A stretch of DNA of 64,000 nt from Polaribacter glomeratus. Its GTDB lineage: Bacteria; Bacteroidota; Bacteroidia; Flavobacteriales; Flavobacteriaceae. The notes below the pieces were generated by a model. It ran no database searches and was not told where the DNA came from. It saw only the letters and a list, made by a program, of their open reading frames with translations. The DNA is taken from positions 263,319-327,318 of the forward strand of contig NZ_MSCM01000002.1 of assembly GCF_002954665.1 (NCBI RefSeq), read 5' to 3'. The position numbers were made by a program, and so were the translations under genes. Each line of letters starts with the position of its first letter. Position 1 is the stretch's first letter. Below are positions 37,012 to 45,970 of the stretch, in pieces.

Positions 37012-37533
37012 TTATGTATTGGAATTTTTTCGTTGTCTTTTTATAATATCTTGATATCGCTGTAAATCTGTCTGCCATTGGTAGGAGTTTTTTTGTTTTG
37101 TGTTGTTTTCTTTTGTCTGTGTTTGTTTTGTATAGGATGGATAAGTACACACCTTTGTTGCAGTATCTACACAACTTTTCTTTTTTTTAGCTCTAAAAAC
37201 AGGTGCATATGCGTAATAAATACGTTTCTTTCCCCTTCTGTCTTTAGGATGTCTCAATTCCCTTTCATTAGTATCCAACGCTACGATTAATTCTATATAA
37301 ATTAATTTAGAAATTGCCATAGAGATGGATTTATGGGTTAATCGTGTTCTTTTTGCAAAGAACGAAATACTAATCCAGTCTTTGGCTTTCCGTTTATTTG
37401 TTTTCGGATCCATCCATCCCAAGGTCTGCCGAATGACCACCATGAGTACTTTTAATTGGCTTTGGTTTAAATAGGGTAAGTGTTGGTCAAAGATTTCGTT
37501 AGGGACTTGTGTTGAACGTTCAAAATAAGGCAT
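37012..37533 (-). CDS. Replication-protein-O-like winged-helix protein
   Basis: The 173-residue protein begins like phage replication protein O N-terminal domains: YFERSTQVPNEIFDQHLPYL, SQLKVLMVVIRQTLGW, and a winged-helix stretch (SISFFAKRTRLTHKSISMAI). The C terminus is basic and Gln/Asn-rich. The function is probably origin recognition or initiation for the element. It starts 55 bp past the integrase stop, close to the operator-like 12-mer at 37575. Confidence 0.65.
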   Translation of the reverse strand: MPYFERSTQVPNEIFDQHLPYLNQSQLKVLMVVIRQTLGWMDPKTNKRKAKDWISISFFAKRTRLTHKSISMAISKLIYIELIVALDTNERELRHPKDRRGKKRIYYAYAPVFRAKKKKSCVDTATKVCTYPSYTKQTQTKENNTKQKNSYQWQTDLQRYQDIIKRQRKNSNT

Positions 37534-37538
37534 ATTAA

Positions 37539-37561
37539 AAAAGTATCTATGAGATACTTTT
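37539..37561 (-). terminator. Terminator/attenuator between integrase and RepO-like gene
   Basis: A perfect 10-bp stem AAAAGTATCT / AGATACTTTT with an ATG loop lies between the integrase stop and the RepO-like ATG. It could terminate the integrase transcript. Confidence 0.55.
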
Positions 37562-37574
37562 TTTTAAAAAGTGT

Positions 37575-37586
37575 TGCTTTTTGGTA
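37575..37586. promoter_or_regulatory. Candidate operator copy 2 (TGCTTTTTGGTA)
   Basis: An exact copy of the 12-mer at 36931, one base from the integrase stop, about 42 bp upstream of the RepO-like ATG. It is followed by the small palindrome TAGTTA/TAACTA. Confidence 0.45.
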
Positions 37587-37587
37587 G

Positions 37588-38514
37588 TTAGGTAACTAAA
37601 TCATTTAAAGGATGTTTGAGTATTTGCCCTCGTAAATGTTCTGCACTTGCCGAGAGGTAAATCGTAGTGGTCTTAATATCGCTATGTCCCATCATTTTAG
37701 AGAGACTGTAAATATCACATCCTCCTTCCAACATCAATGTTGCAAAAGTATGTCTCAACTTATGAATCGTAAAGGAAATTCCAGAGGCTTCTTTCAATTT
37801 GTTGGAAATTAACTTAAGTCCTGTTCCTGTAAATCCCTTGTTCAATATGGAACTCGTAAAAAACTCTGGGCAGGTCTTACCTCTTTTCTTTCGTTGTATC
37901 AAATATCGATTGAGCGTTTCCGCCAAACGTTGGTTCATAGGGATAATTCGATCTTTGTTCCCTTTTCCCATTCGCACGAAAATACTTAAATTTTCAATAT
38001 CAATATCCGCTAGCTTCAAATGAAGCAATTCATTCTTACGGAGTCCAGCAAATAAGAATAGCGAGAAAATTGCGTGATTCCTATATTTTAAATAGTTTTG
38101 CGAATAAGGATAATTATAAGCGATTTCTAATAAGCGTAATGCCTCTTCTTTCTTAATTTTTTTAGGTAACGATTTTTCTAGCTTTGGCAATTCAAAACCC
38201 TCTAAATAATTTTTTTCTAGATGCTGGTTCTTTACGCACCATCTAAAGAAAACCAGTAAGGTCATGTAATAGGTTCTGTAGGTGCTTACCTTCCACTTCT
38301 TGTCCTTTCTTCCATGTATAAAGAAGTTTTGTACCTTTTGCTCGGTGACATTGCTTATCAGGCTAGTTTTGGAAGCCTTGGAGAAGTAAGAAACTTTTTC
38401 TCTATACCGCTTTTCTGTTTCACTTGACACCCCTCTCATATATCTTGCGTGTTGGCAAAATTCTTCTAGTAATATTTCAATTTGCATATCAGTGTGAATG
38501 TATCCATTAATCAC
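37588..38514 (-). CDS. Tyrosine recombinase (integrase) 1
   Basis: This 308-residue XerC/D-type recombinase has an N-terminal SAM-like core-binding domain and a complete catalytic domain: Arg I in LFAGLRKNELLHL, a Lys in MGKGNKDRIIP, HxxR in IHKLRHTFATLML, and GHSDIKTTTIYL with the nucleophile Tyr. A 3' tRNA half lies 110 bp upstream of its start (38625-38666), as expected for an integrase beside its att site. It probably integrates the element into a tRNA gene. Confidence 0.85.
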   Translation of the reverse strand: MINGYIHTDMQIEILLEEFCQHARYMRGVSSETEKRYREKVSYFSKASKTSLISNVTEQKVQNFFIHGRKDKKWKVSTYRTYYMTLLVFFRWCVKNQHLEKNYLEGFELPKLEKSLPKKIKKEEALRLLEIAYNYPYSQNYLKYRNHAIFSLFLFAGLRKNELLHLKLADIDIENLSIFVRMGKGNKDRIIPMNQRLAETLNRYLIQRKKRGKTCPEFFTSSILNKGFTGTGLKLISNKLKEASGISFTIHKLRHTFATLMLEGGCDIYSLSKMMGHSDIKTTTIYLSASAEHLRGQILKHPLNDLVT

Positions 38515-38624
38515 ACAAAGAAATTTCGATTTGTCAACGACCTTATATTTTAGGGACGTGGTCCAATAAGGCTATTTTTTAACCCTTAAATCTCTTTAAA
38601 ACGTTGAGATATAAGGGGATTTTG

Positions 38625-38666
38625 TACGCGTGCCAAGACTCGAACTTGGGACCTCGTCATTATCAG
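38625..38666 (-). repeat. 3' half of a tRNA gene, probable att site
   Basis: On the minus strand this reads anticodon loop CTGATAA, 3' anticodon stem TGACG, a short variable region, T arm CCAAG-TTCGAGT-CTTGG, acceptor 3' strand CACGCGT and discriminator A. The 5' half is absent, and the sequence beyond the anticodon loop does not pair. Loss exactly at the anticodon loop is what tyrosine-integrase crossover in a tRNA produces. The anticodon would be GAT (Ile). The other end of the element is not in the window. Confidence 0.7.
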
Positions 38667-38890
38667 GAATGTGGTCTATAGAATAACCCGCTAATTTGTT
38701 ATTTCATAAGGGTTTTAGCGGAAATTAGCTTATTTGAATTTACTTTTCCTTGAACCACGTCAGCAATCGTAATTTTCTTCTTTTGTGTGAAAAATGGATA
38801 CATTATTAAAATCATTTTTTTTAAGTAATGATTATTATTTAATATATCGACACTCCTAGTTTACCAAAATCGTATCAGATACACAATGTG

Positions 38891-39823
38891 CTAATACAAT
38901 AGATTATCGATATGGGAACGTGCATCTTCCGTTTTGATAGAACGGAGGTAATGTTCCGTCATTTGGGTCGTTGCATGCCCTAATAGGTTTTTAATACTGA
39001 TGATATTGGTTCCTTGCATTGCCAAGTTACAAGCAAAGGTATGTCTGAATTGATGCAAGTGAAAATTTACTCCAGACAGCTTTTTATATTTTTCAACCCA
39101 ATACTTCATCCCTTGCCTTGTAAGAGGTTCATCTCTTTTAGAAGAGATAAATAAATACTCACAGGTTGAATTTTGAAATTCTCGTGTCTTCAAATAAAAT
39201 CGTAATGCTGTTAATAAAGAAAAATGGAGTGGGATAGATCTACTCTTTCTAGATTTGGAGGTTTTCCCATTGATGAATAAGGTCTTCTGATTAAAATCAA
39301 CATCCTGAATCCGTACCCCTAATAACTCTCCTTTTCGAATCCCTGTGTACAATAGCATTCTGGTAATCGCCAAATCTCTTTTGAGTAAAGTATCATTTTC
39401 CATGTTATGCAATGCTACGGATGCTACGATTTTAGAAACTTTGGCTTCACTCAATGCCTTGGCATCATGATACTTTGGATTGGGTGGTTTTGTAATTTTT
39501 GTGCTTAAGGATTTTTCTTCTATAAAATTATTTGTTTCTAACCATTTAAAAAATACAATAAGCTTATTATAATAGGTTCGTATGGTGGACGTTTTTAATT
39601 CCTTTCCGTTTCTTTTGGCTCTTTCTCCTAGTCGTTTGAAAAATTCATGGACGATGAAAGGTTTTAAATCTAAAGGTGTCTTCACTTCAGGCATCATATT
39701 GATAAAGTTTTTTATGACATCTTGATAGCTGCTCATCGTTTGAGGACTCAATTTTTTGGTGTACTCACATTCTGAAATATATTGACCGAAACAATCGTTT
39801 AATTTAGAAGAGGATGTAATCAT
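38891..39823 (-). CDS. Tyrosine recombinase 2
   Basis: This 310-residue recombinase has Arg I in LLYTGIRKGELLGV, Lys in INGKTSKSRKSRSIP, HxxR in LHQFRHTFACNLA, and GHATTQMTEHYLRS with Tyr, so the active site looks complete. It is divergent from the T4CP-like ATPase at 39937. Identity with integrase 1 is moderate by eye, so it is not a recent copy. It may act with integrase 1 or serve an older insertion. Confidence 0.85.
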   Translation of the reverse strand: MITSSSKLNDCFGQYISECEYTKKLSPQTMSSYQDVIKNFINMMPEVKTPLDLKPFIVHEFFKRLGERAKRNGKELKTSTIRTYYNKLIVFFKWLETNNFIEEKSLSTKITKPPNPKYHDAKALSEAKVSKIVASVALHNMENDTLLKRDLAITRMLLYTGIRKGELLGVRIQDVDFNQKTLFINGKTSKSRKSRSIPLHFSLLTALRFYLKTREFQNSTCEYLFISSKRDEPLTRQGMKYWVEKYKKLSGVNFHLHQFRHTFACNLAMQGTNIISIKNLLGHATTQMTEHYLRSIKTEDARSHIDNLLY

Positions 39824-39861
39824 AACTCTATCTAATCAAACACGCTCTAAATTTCTAGTCA

Positions 39862-39873
39862 TGCTTTTTGGTA
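39862..39873. promoter_or_regulatory. Candidate operator copy 3 (TGCTTTTTGGTA)
   Basis: A third exact copy of the 12-mer. It overlaps the palindrome TTGGTATT/AATACCAA between integrase 2 and the divergent ATPase gene. Confidence 0.45.
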
Positions 39874-39936
39874 TTGTATTTCTAATACCAATTGGCATTA
39901 CTCCAAGAGTATCGAAGAGTTTACTAAAATGTTGTT

Positions 39937-41127
39937 ATGACACCTCGTTTTCATTCCTATATTTCTTATTTCGCTCAAACGGATTTTCGCAATCAAAACG
40001 ATGTTTTTGGAATCTACCAACACGATCGCTTTGTGGGAATGTACCTTCTAGGAAAGACAGGAAGTGGAAAAACGAACGTTTTGGAAACACTTATTTACCA
40101 AGATATGTTGCATAACAAAGGATTAGGATTCTTTGATGTGAGTGGGGATTTAGTGAAAAAATTATCGGAAAATATTCCAAAACATCAGAAAAATGACTGT
40201 ATCTATCTCGACACTTCAAATCCAAATCTAAAATGGGGGTATAACCCACTTCGAAAAGTATCCTACCCCCATCGTCATTTGATTGCTTCTCACATTATTG
40301 AAACCTTTCAAAAACTATGGGGACAGCAGGCTTGGGGAGTTAAATTAGAGCATATTCTTCGGAATACGATTTTAACTTTGTTAGACCAACCCAAAGCTAC
40401 CTTTTCTGACATGACTCGATTGCTCGTCGATGAAAACTATCGATTCCAATGCCAAAAATATATTGTTGCCAAAGAAGTTCAGGCGTTTTGGACGCATCAG
40501 TTCCCTAAATTTTCTAAAACAGATGTTTTACCAGTACTCAACAAAGTGGGTAGTTTCTTGGCAATTCCCATGATTAAAAAAATATTGGTAGACAACACGA
40601 ATCAACTATCCATTCAATCTATTATTGATCATGAGAAAATTTTTTTAGTGAATTTATCTAAAGGAACGCTAGGTGTGGATGCTGCTCACTTGTTAGGGTC
40701 TTTGCTTTTAAATTCATTGTCGGCTGCTGGATTTCATCGTTCCTTGATTAACGAGCAAGATCGAAAACCTTTCTTTATTTACTTGGATGAATTTCAAAAC
40801 TTTACAACGCTCTCCTTGGTCAATATGTTTTCTGAACTTCGAAAATTTAAAATTGGATTTATTGTAGCGCATCAGTATTTAAATCAACTCCCTATCAAGA
40901 TTAAAGAAGCCGTTTTAGGAAATATTGGAACAATAGTCTGTTTTAGAATTTCGTATGCAGATGCTAAATATATGGCTCAAGAATTCTATCCTGTATTTTC
41001 TGCAAATGATTTTATTGCTTTGGAGAATTTTCATATTTATCTAAAATTGATGATCAACGGAAAACCTTCCAAACCTTTTTCAGCAAAAACCATTACTAAA
41101 AATTGGTTAGAAAAACCAAAAGGCTGA
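39937..41127 (+). CDS. T4CP/HerA-like conjugation ATPase with TraM-recognition-type domain
   Basis: The 396-residue ATPase has Walker A GKTGSGKT (residues 39-46), Walker B FFIYLDEFQNF, and the family block SMFSEL-like FSELRKFKIGFIVAHQYLNQL. This outline is found in T4CP/TraG-related and HerA-like DNA-translocating ATPases of Bacteroidota elements. No membrane helix is visible. It is a second, distinct coupling-type ATPase besides the one at 28699-30192, which suggests two elements merged or nested here. RadC follows. Confidence 0.8.
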   Translation: MTPRFHSYISYFAQTDFRNQNDVFGIYQHDRFVGMYLLGKTGSGKTNVLETLIYQDMLHNKGLGFFDVSGDLVKKLSENIPKHQKNDCIYLDTSNPNLKWGYNPLRKVSYPHRHLIASHIIETFQKLWGQQAWGVKLEHILRNTILTLLDQPKATFSDMTRLLVDENYRFQCQKYIVAKEVQAFWTHQFPKFSKTDVLPVLNKVGSFLAIPMIKKILVDNTNQLSIQSIIDHEKIFLVNLSKGTLGVDAAHLLGSLLLNSLSAAGFHRSLINEQDRKPFFIYLDEFQNFTTLSLVNMFSELRKFKIGFIVAHQYLNQLPIKIKEAVLGNIGTIVCFRISYADAKYMAQEFYPVFSANDFIALENFHIYLKLMINGKPSKPFSAKTITKNWLEKPKG

Positions 41128-41233
41128 ACTCCAACCATTAAATGTTTTGCTTCATAATATCTTTAAACAGCAGTATCGTAGGTCAATTCTAAAGAAAGAA
41201 TAGGGCTACGATAGTACTTTAAATTAAATAAAT

Positions 41234-41701
41234 ATGGAAACAAATGCAACCACTCATGATCTTATGAGACCTTATGAAGTAACCCTTCATTACAAACGCC
41301 CTTTATTCAATACGATGAAGAAAATTAGCTCTTCGAGAGATAGTAGTCATCTCCTAAAAGAATTTATTAATCCCAATATTTTGGATGTCAAAGAATTCTT
41401 TTGGACAATATTCTTATCACGAGCCAATTGTGTATTGGGAATTGCCACGATTGGTTGTGGAGATGTTACTGGAGTGATGGTTAATATTCGAGAAATTTTT
41501 CAATTGACACTTTTATTTCATGCAACGCATATCATCGTAGCGCATAACCATCCTTCTGGAAAACTAACTCCTTCTGAAAAGGATCAAAAAATTACCAGAA
41601 AACTACAAAGAGGAGTCGCCTTATTTGATGTCAAACTATTAGACCATCTAATTTTGACTTCTGAAAGTTATTATTCTTTCTCTGACAACGGAATCCTATA
41701 A
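41234..41701 (+). CDS. RadC-family JAB domain protein
   Basis: This 155-residue protein has the JAB/MPN metal motif AHNHPSGKLTPSEKD (HxH, then Ser and Asp), preceded by the glutamine/arginine-rich core ANCVLGIATIGCGDVTG. RadC-like proteins are frequent on mobile elements next to methylases and conjugation genes. Their biochemical role is debated. The N-terminal helix-hairpin-helix of chromosomal RadC is absent, as usual for the mobile form. Confidence 0.85.
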   Translation: METNATTHDLMRPYEVTLHYKRPLFNTMKKISSSRDSSHLLKEFINPNILDVKEFFWTIFLSRANCVLGIATIGCGDVTGVMVNIREIFQLTLLFHATHIIVAHNHPSGKLTPSEKDQKITRKLQRGVALFDVKLLDHLILTSESYYSFSDNGIL

Positions 41702-41791
41702 CAACAATTACACATTTTGAAAATTACGAATGCATCTTGATGTACTTCGTAATTCTTCTTTTACCCATCTTTAAATTATTTCATCCCTATT

Positions 41792-42580
41792 ATGAAAAAA
41801 ACACCCATTTCCTATTATGGAGGAAAGCAAAATTTAGTATCCACCATACTTCCCTTAATCCCTAAACATCGTATTTATACAGAAGCCTTCTTCGGTGGTG
41901 GAGCTATCTTCTTCGCTAAAGAAAAAAGTGAAGCGGAAACCATTAATGACATCAACAATATGGTCATTAATTTCTATGAAGTCGTTAAAACTGATTTCAA
42001 TTCTTTAAAAGCAAAAGTAGAAGCTACGTTGTTTTCAAGAGCGAGTTACAAAGTGGCATTGGTCATCTATAAAATGCCTCATTTATTTAATAAATTACAA
42101 CAGGCCTGGGCTTTCTACGTAGGCACTAATATGGGGTTTTCCTGTCAAATTGGTTCTTGGGGCTACGATAAATACAGCAAGCAAGTTCTCAAAATGAACA
42201 ATAAAAAGCTTCGTTTTGATACTGAAATTTATAAACGACTAGAGCATACTCAAATTGAACACAATGATGCCAACAAAGTCATCAAAAGTAGAGATGCTAA
42301 AGATGCCTTTCACTATGTTGATCCTCCCTATTTTAATTCTTGTCAGTCTTTTTATAGTGGTTATACAGAGGAAGATTATATCAAACTTTTAGAAACCTTG
42401 TCCAATATCAAGGGAAAATTTCTATTAAGTGGCTACCCTTCTGACATACTAGACTCCTACACTCAAAAAAATGGGTGGTACACCTTGAACTTTGATAAAC
42501 CACTTGCCGCTCAAAAAGGTATCAAAGGAAAACCACGTAAACGTAAAACAGAAGTTTTAACTGCCAATTATCCGATATGA
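41792..42580 (+). CDS. Dam-like DNA adenine N6-methyltransferase (D12 class)
   Basis: This 262-residue methylase has the D12-class layout: SYYGGKQNLVSTIL, AdoMet motif FFGGGAIFF, and the catalytic DPPYF (about residue 176). It should methylate adenine. The recognition sequence is unknown. No cognate restriction gene is visible next to it, so it is probably an orphan methylase that protects the mobile element or regulates it. Confidence 0.85.
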   Translation: MKKTPISYYGGKQNLVSTILPLIPKHRIYTEAFFGGGAIFFAKEKSEAETINDINNMVINFYEVVKTDFNSLKAKVEATLFSRASYKVALVIYKMPHLFNKLQQAWAFYVGTNMGFSCQIGSWGYDKYSKQVLKMNNKKLRFDTEIYKRLEHTQIEHNDANKVIKSRDAKDAFHYVDPPYFNSCQSFYSGYTEEDYIKLLETLSNIKGKFLLSGYPSDILDSYTQKNGWYTLNFDKPLAAQKGIKGKPRKRKTEVLTANYPI

Positions 42581-42624
42581 GTTTTTTAGAAAAAAATAGG
42601 ATTAAAAATCAAACAGATGCAACT

Positions 42625-42791
42625 AGGAAGCCTACAAAGTTTCTAAAATTCTCTCTGGCAAGAAATCGGTTCCTTAAAAATAGTACCATGGGGGCAACGT
42701 GCCTTTTTTATGAATAATACGCTTGTCGTAAGTATGCTCGGGTGTTTGGCAGAACAGCTGGTTGTTTTTAGGGAGTAGTCTTCCCTTTTTA
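42625..42791 (+). other. Non-coding gap with two terminator-like hairpins, possible small RNA
   Basis: Between the methylase and the next gene are the hairpin GGCA/TGCC followed by seven T (about 42692-42711) and a second one, AGGGAG/CTTCCCT plus T5 (about 42771-42791). No coding frame is convincing. A short RNA ending at the first T run, or an attenuator for the next operon, is possible. Confidence 0.3.
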
Positions 42792-42825
42792 TCAATAGTT
42801 TAGATTAATTCAAAACTTAAAACAA

Positions 42826-43086
42826 ATGGAATATGAATCGGTGCGATTTGCACCACAAAACTATATAGATATGAAGAAAATTATTGAAAAAACTGTTGAC
42901 CTTAATTTGGTTGGCGTAAACGGAAATGCTTATGCAATTATGAGTGTATTTCGCAAACAAGCTCGCAAAGAGGGTTGGACTTCTGAAGAGATTGAAGCCG
43001 TTCTTGATGAAGCAAAAACTAGTGATTATAATTACTTATTAGCGACCATTGAAAATCATTGCGACCCTAAAGATATTGAACTATGA
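42826..43086 (+). CDS. Small conserved phage/ICE protein
   Basis: The 86-residue protein contains LVGVNGNAYAIMSVFRKQARKEGW followed by SEEIEAVLDEAKTSDY and YLLATIENHC. This pattern recurs in small proteins of phages and mobile elements. Its function is unknown. An internal ATG at 42871 (MKKIIEKTVDLN) begins at the conserved part and may be the true start. The next gene starts inside its stop (4-bp overlap). Confidence 0.6.
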   Translation: MEYESVRFAPQNYIDMKKIIEKTVDLNLVGVNGNAYAIMSVFRKQARKEGWTSEEIEAVLDEAKTSDYNYLLATIENHCDPKDIEL

Positions 43087-43682
43087 AGCTCAGAGAACTC
43101 AAAAGAATCAAATTCTATTTGGAAGCGTTAGCCGATGTTTTTTTTGATGAAAATCATTCGATTATTCAACCGAAAGTTTCTGAAAGTTTAACTCGTGAAG
43201 AATTGATCAACATTGCTTTATTTCTGTATCAAACCGATTGGACAATAGCACGTTTGGAATTAAAGACTGATCAAGAGCTATTAAAAATTATTGGAGACGA
43301 CATTGGAGTTTTATTATACATCAGTGCCATGCTCCATAAAAAAACAATAGAGGTACTTTCCTTTTCTAAAACTGAATTAGATATCTTTTTTAACACGAAA
43401 GGAAATCCCTTGCATTATCTAGCGAGTAAAGAAACTGCTGTATGGGATGCGTATGATCGATCCAATTACACAGCGTTACTTCTCAAAGCTGGTGTTATTC
43501 GCAAAGTTTTAGGAGTGTATATTTCTTCTATTAACAAGAGGGATCTCTACAAATTGACTTCCGTTCCCTTTGACTGCTTTGACACTCTTAAAGAGGCGAA
43601 TAAAGAGTTATTAAGTATCGCTGAATATCAAAAATTGAATGTAAAAGACTTGGTTGTGTATCAAGTCTGGATTAAAAATTGA
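43083..43682 (+). CDS. Hypothetical protein of the small-gene cluster
   Basis: I do not recognise this 199-residue protein. It is helical and soluble (REELINIALFLYQTDWTIARLELK; ELDIFFNTKGNPLHYL). It overlaps the upstream gene by 4 bp (ATGA) and is followed in 40 bp by the next one, so the five genes from 42826 to 44851 form one transcript. Confidence 0.5.
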   Translation: MKLRELKRIKFYLEALADVFFDENHSIIQPKVSESLTREELINIALFLYQTDWTIARLELKTDQELLKIIGDDIGVLLYISAMLHKKTIEVLSFSKTELDIFFNTKGNPLHYLASKETAVWDAYDRSNYTALLLKAGVIRKVLGVYISSINKRDLYKLTSVPFDCFDTLKEANKELLSIAEYQKLNVKDLVVYQVWIKN

Positions 43683-43722
43683 ATATAAACCGTGTCTTTT
43701 AGACACATTAAATCCAAATATT

Positions 43723-44214
43723 ATGGAACAATTAAATGCCGTGGATGTACTTATTGAAAACATCTCATCTGATCAACTGCTTTTACCTGTCGTAGAAGCG
43801 AAAATTGAAGAAGCGAAAGCTGAAAAACAAGTATTAGTAAATCGCTTGAAAGAGTATCGAAAAGACCTTTCAGTATTGCTCAAGTATGCAACTGAAGCGC
43901 AACAGGGAAAGATTAAAAACCTTGGTTTTGAAATCTCTGACGAACAGCGTGGTTTAAATACCGTTGCTACAACTGCTTTTGATGTTTTGGTCAAAGCAAA
44001 AGACCATCAATTAAACAATCAAGTTTGGTATGATGGATATGTAGCTTCTTTAAAAAATGGAGAATCGCCAGTTTCGTATGCTTCTTTTAATGTAAAATGT
44101 CGTTCGTTGTTTAACACACAAAAGGTGCTTCGAAAGAAAGCGGGTGATCTTAAATCTTCGCATGAGGATATTATTTCTTTAAATGGTCATGTGACTGCTC
44201 CAAAGAAGAAATAA
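43723..44214 (+). CDS. Hypothetical coiled-coil protein
   Basis: The start is chosen at ATG 43723 (MEQLNAVDV), since a longer frame from 43654 would overlap the upstream gene with non-conserved-looking sequence. The 163-residue product begins with a heptad-rich charged helix (EEAKAEKQVLVNRLKEYRKD) and ends basic. No family is recognised. It sits in the same operon as its neighbours. Confidence 0.5.
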   Translation: MEQLNAVDVLIENISSDQLLLPVVEAKIEEAKAEKQVLVNRLKEYRKDLSVLLKYATEAQQGKIKNLGFEISDEQRGLNTVATTAFDVLVKAKDHQLNNQVWYDGYVASLKNGESPVSYASFNVKCRSLFNTQKVLRKKAGDLKSSHEDIISLNGHVTAPKKK

Positions 44215-44216
44215 TC

Positions 44217-44654
44217 ATGAAAGATGAAAACTTTTATTTAGACATTTTCGCCTCTCAACAAAAAGCAATTCATCATTGTCTGTGGCTCAACTTCAAATAC
44301 CGAATTGCAAATATAAAATTTGGTGTGATTCATGGCCCTGATAATGATTGGGCTTTGGTCGAAGAAGCAACGGCTTTAGAAATGGAGATGGCCTTTTTGG
44401 ATATTTTACCTGAAAATTATAGTCAGATGACCTATGATGAGATTCGTGACTTTCATATGGACAAAGAACCTTTGCCTCATTTTGAGCAACTTCTTGGAGA
44501 AATTGCAACCAAAGATGGCGAGATCCTTCGATTGATTTTGTTTTATAAAATTCCACTTGAAAAACTAATTCGCTTTGAATTGGCTTCTCGTGGATATGAT
44601 CAAAATCATCGTTGGTGTGGATTTGAAAAATCTTTTGAGATTTGGCTAAAATGA
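44217..44654 (+). CDS. Hypothetical protein of the small-gene cluster
   Basis: I do not recognise this 145-residue acidic protein. It starts 2 bp after the previous stop. The C-terminal block DGEILRLILFYKIPLEKLIRFEL... is echoed in the decayed frame at 48589-48810, which suggests a duplicated family on this element. Confidence 0.5.
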   Translation: MKDENFYLDIFASQQKAIHHCLWLNFKYRIANIKFGVIHGPDNDWALVEEATALEMEMAFLDILPENYSQMTYDEIRDFHMDKEPLPHFEQLLGEIATKDGEILRLILFYKIPLEKLIRFELASRGYDQNHRWCGFEKSFEIWLK

Positions 44655-44851
44655 AAGCATTAAAGCAAATTAGAATCATCGGTAAAAAAGACCATCAGTA
44701 TTATCTTAAGGATTATGCTGAAGAACCACTTCGTTTTCAAGAGTATGTAAACCTTGAATTAGGTCTCTTATTTGACGAACAGCATACCATCATTTCTATT
44801 ACTTTCTTGAAGAAGAAAAGAGTTGTGATCGTATATGCGATGAAAATTTAA
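44651..44851 (+). CDS. Small basic protein, last gene of cluster
   Basis: The start ATG at 44651 overlaps the upstream TGA (ATGA), giving 66 residues (MKALKQIRIIGKKDHQ...). A frame opening 9 bp earlier is less likely. It is mostly beta (HTIISITFLKKKRVVIVYAM). Its function is unknown. A terminator follows at once. Confidence 0.5.
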   Translation: MKALKQIRIIGKKDHQYYLKDYAEEPLRFQEYVNLELGLLFDEQHTIISITFLKKKRVVIVYAMKI

Positions 44852-44858
44852 TATCCTT

Positions 44859-44886
44859 AAACACTCATTGATTTGAGTGTTTTTTT
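44859..44886 (+). terminator. Terminator of the small-gene cluster
   Basis: A 9-bp stem AAACACTCA / TGAGTGTTT is followed by a T run, 8 bp past the stop at 44851. Confidence 0.85.
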
Positions 44887-45100
44887 ATCGCAAAATTAGG
44901 AACTATTCTCAATATAAATCTTACTTCTATTTTTTCAAATTTAAAATGGTTTTCTACTGGAAAAATTGAAATGCTTGGTTTTTATGAAATAAGGAAAAAC
45001 ACTTTACTTATTTAAGGTTTTTCCCCTGAATTTAACAAAAAACTATTTTTTAAATAGCTTGCAATCAATAGTTTCCTTATTTTTATTGAAAATCCTTCAG

Positions 45101-45970
45101 ATGCCAGCATTCCCAAAACCGAAATTTGTCTTCAACTTCGATTTAGATGAAGAATTGAAACACCTTAATAAGCACAAAACAAAAAGAAAAATTCCAGCTA
45201 AAAGCGAGCATGAATTATTAATTGCTTCTTGGAATATTGCCAATTTAGGGGCTCAAAATCGTTGGAATGAACATTATACTTTATTAGCGATGGTTATCGA
45301 ATGGTTTGATATCATAGCGATCCAAGAGGTAAATAATAAACTGGAAGGGATTCGCTTATTGGAAGCAGCACTTCCCTCTCACTACAGTGTCATCTTTTCT
45401 GATAAAGGAGGTAATAACGAACGTTCTGCTTTTATCTATGATAGTAGAAAGGTAAAACTCGCTGAAATGGTTGGAGAGGTTGGTATTCCTCCTAATGAGC
45501 AACGCTTTATTAAAATTAAAGGGATTACTCAAAAATTTACTGGTTTTGATAGAAATCCATATTTATGCTCATTTCAATGGAATAACCAGATTTTAGTTTT
45601 AATTATGGTACATTCTTTTTCTGGTTCTACAAATAGAGCTTCTATCGAAAGAAGGGCTTTAGAGGCCTATGCTATTGGAAGATATGCCGATTTAAGAAAT
45701 AAATCTAAACACTCATTTTCTAAAAACATTATTGCTTTAGGGGATTTTAATATTCCGAAAATTGAAAAGGGTGACTTGGTGTATGCGGCTTTGATTAAAA
45801 GAGGTCTTATTTTGCCTGAACATTCAGCTAAAGTGTACTCCAATATTTCCGATGATAAAATGTTTGATCAAATTGCTTTTCTACCTTCCATAAAATCAAA
45901 AATACAATCGCAAGGTGTTTTTGATTTTGACAATGCTATTTTTCCAGAATTATGGCAAAAAGAACTTTAA
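45101..45970 (+). CDS. Endonuclease/exonuclease/phosphatase (EEP) family nuclease, C terminus out of frame
   Basis: The start is chosen at ATG 45101 (MPAFPKPKF), since a frame opening at TTG 45059 adds non-family sequence. The EEP motifs are visible: Asn in ASWNIANLG, the metal Glu in IAIQEVNN, and GDFNIP. The frame stops at 45970 before the essential SDHxPL motif. That motif is present at once in the +1 frame (YYISDHRPLWMQLKF, ending in TAA at 46031). An A5 run at 45957-45961 with one extra A explains the shift. The enzyme is thus inactive as read, or the base is a sequencing error. It is the first gene of a four-gene unit. Confidence 0.75.
   Translation: MPAFPKPKFVFNFDLDEELKHLNKHKTKRKIPAKSEHELLIASWNIANLGAQNRWNEHYTLLAMVIEWFDIIAIQEVNNKLEGIRLLEAALPSHYSVIFSDKGGNNERSAFIYDSRKVKLAEMVGEVGIPPNEQRFIKIKGITQKFTGFDRNPYLCSFQWNNQILVLIMVHSFSGSTNRASIERRALEAYAIGRYADLRNKSKHSFSKNIIALGDFNIPKIEKGDLVYAALIKRGLILPEHSAKVYSNISDDKMFDQIAFLPSIKSKIQSQGVFDFDNAIFPELWQKEL

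Noticed and set aside
39861..40115. 84-codon ORF at the ATPase start
   Set aside because: It overlaps the Walker A region of the T4CP-like gene in another frame and is not plausible protein.
44293..44679. Antisense 128-codon ORF
   Set aside because: It is the shadow of the coding gene at 44217 and has no protein-family features.
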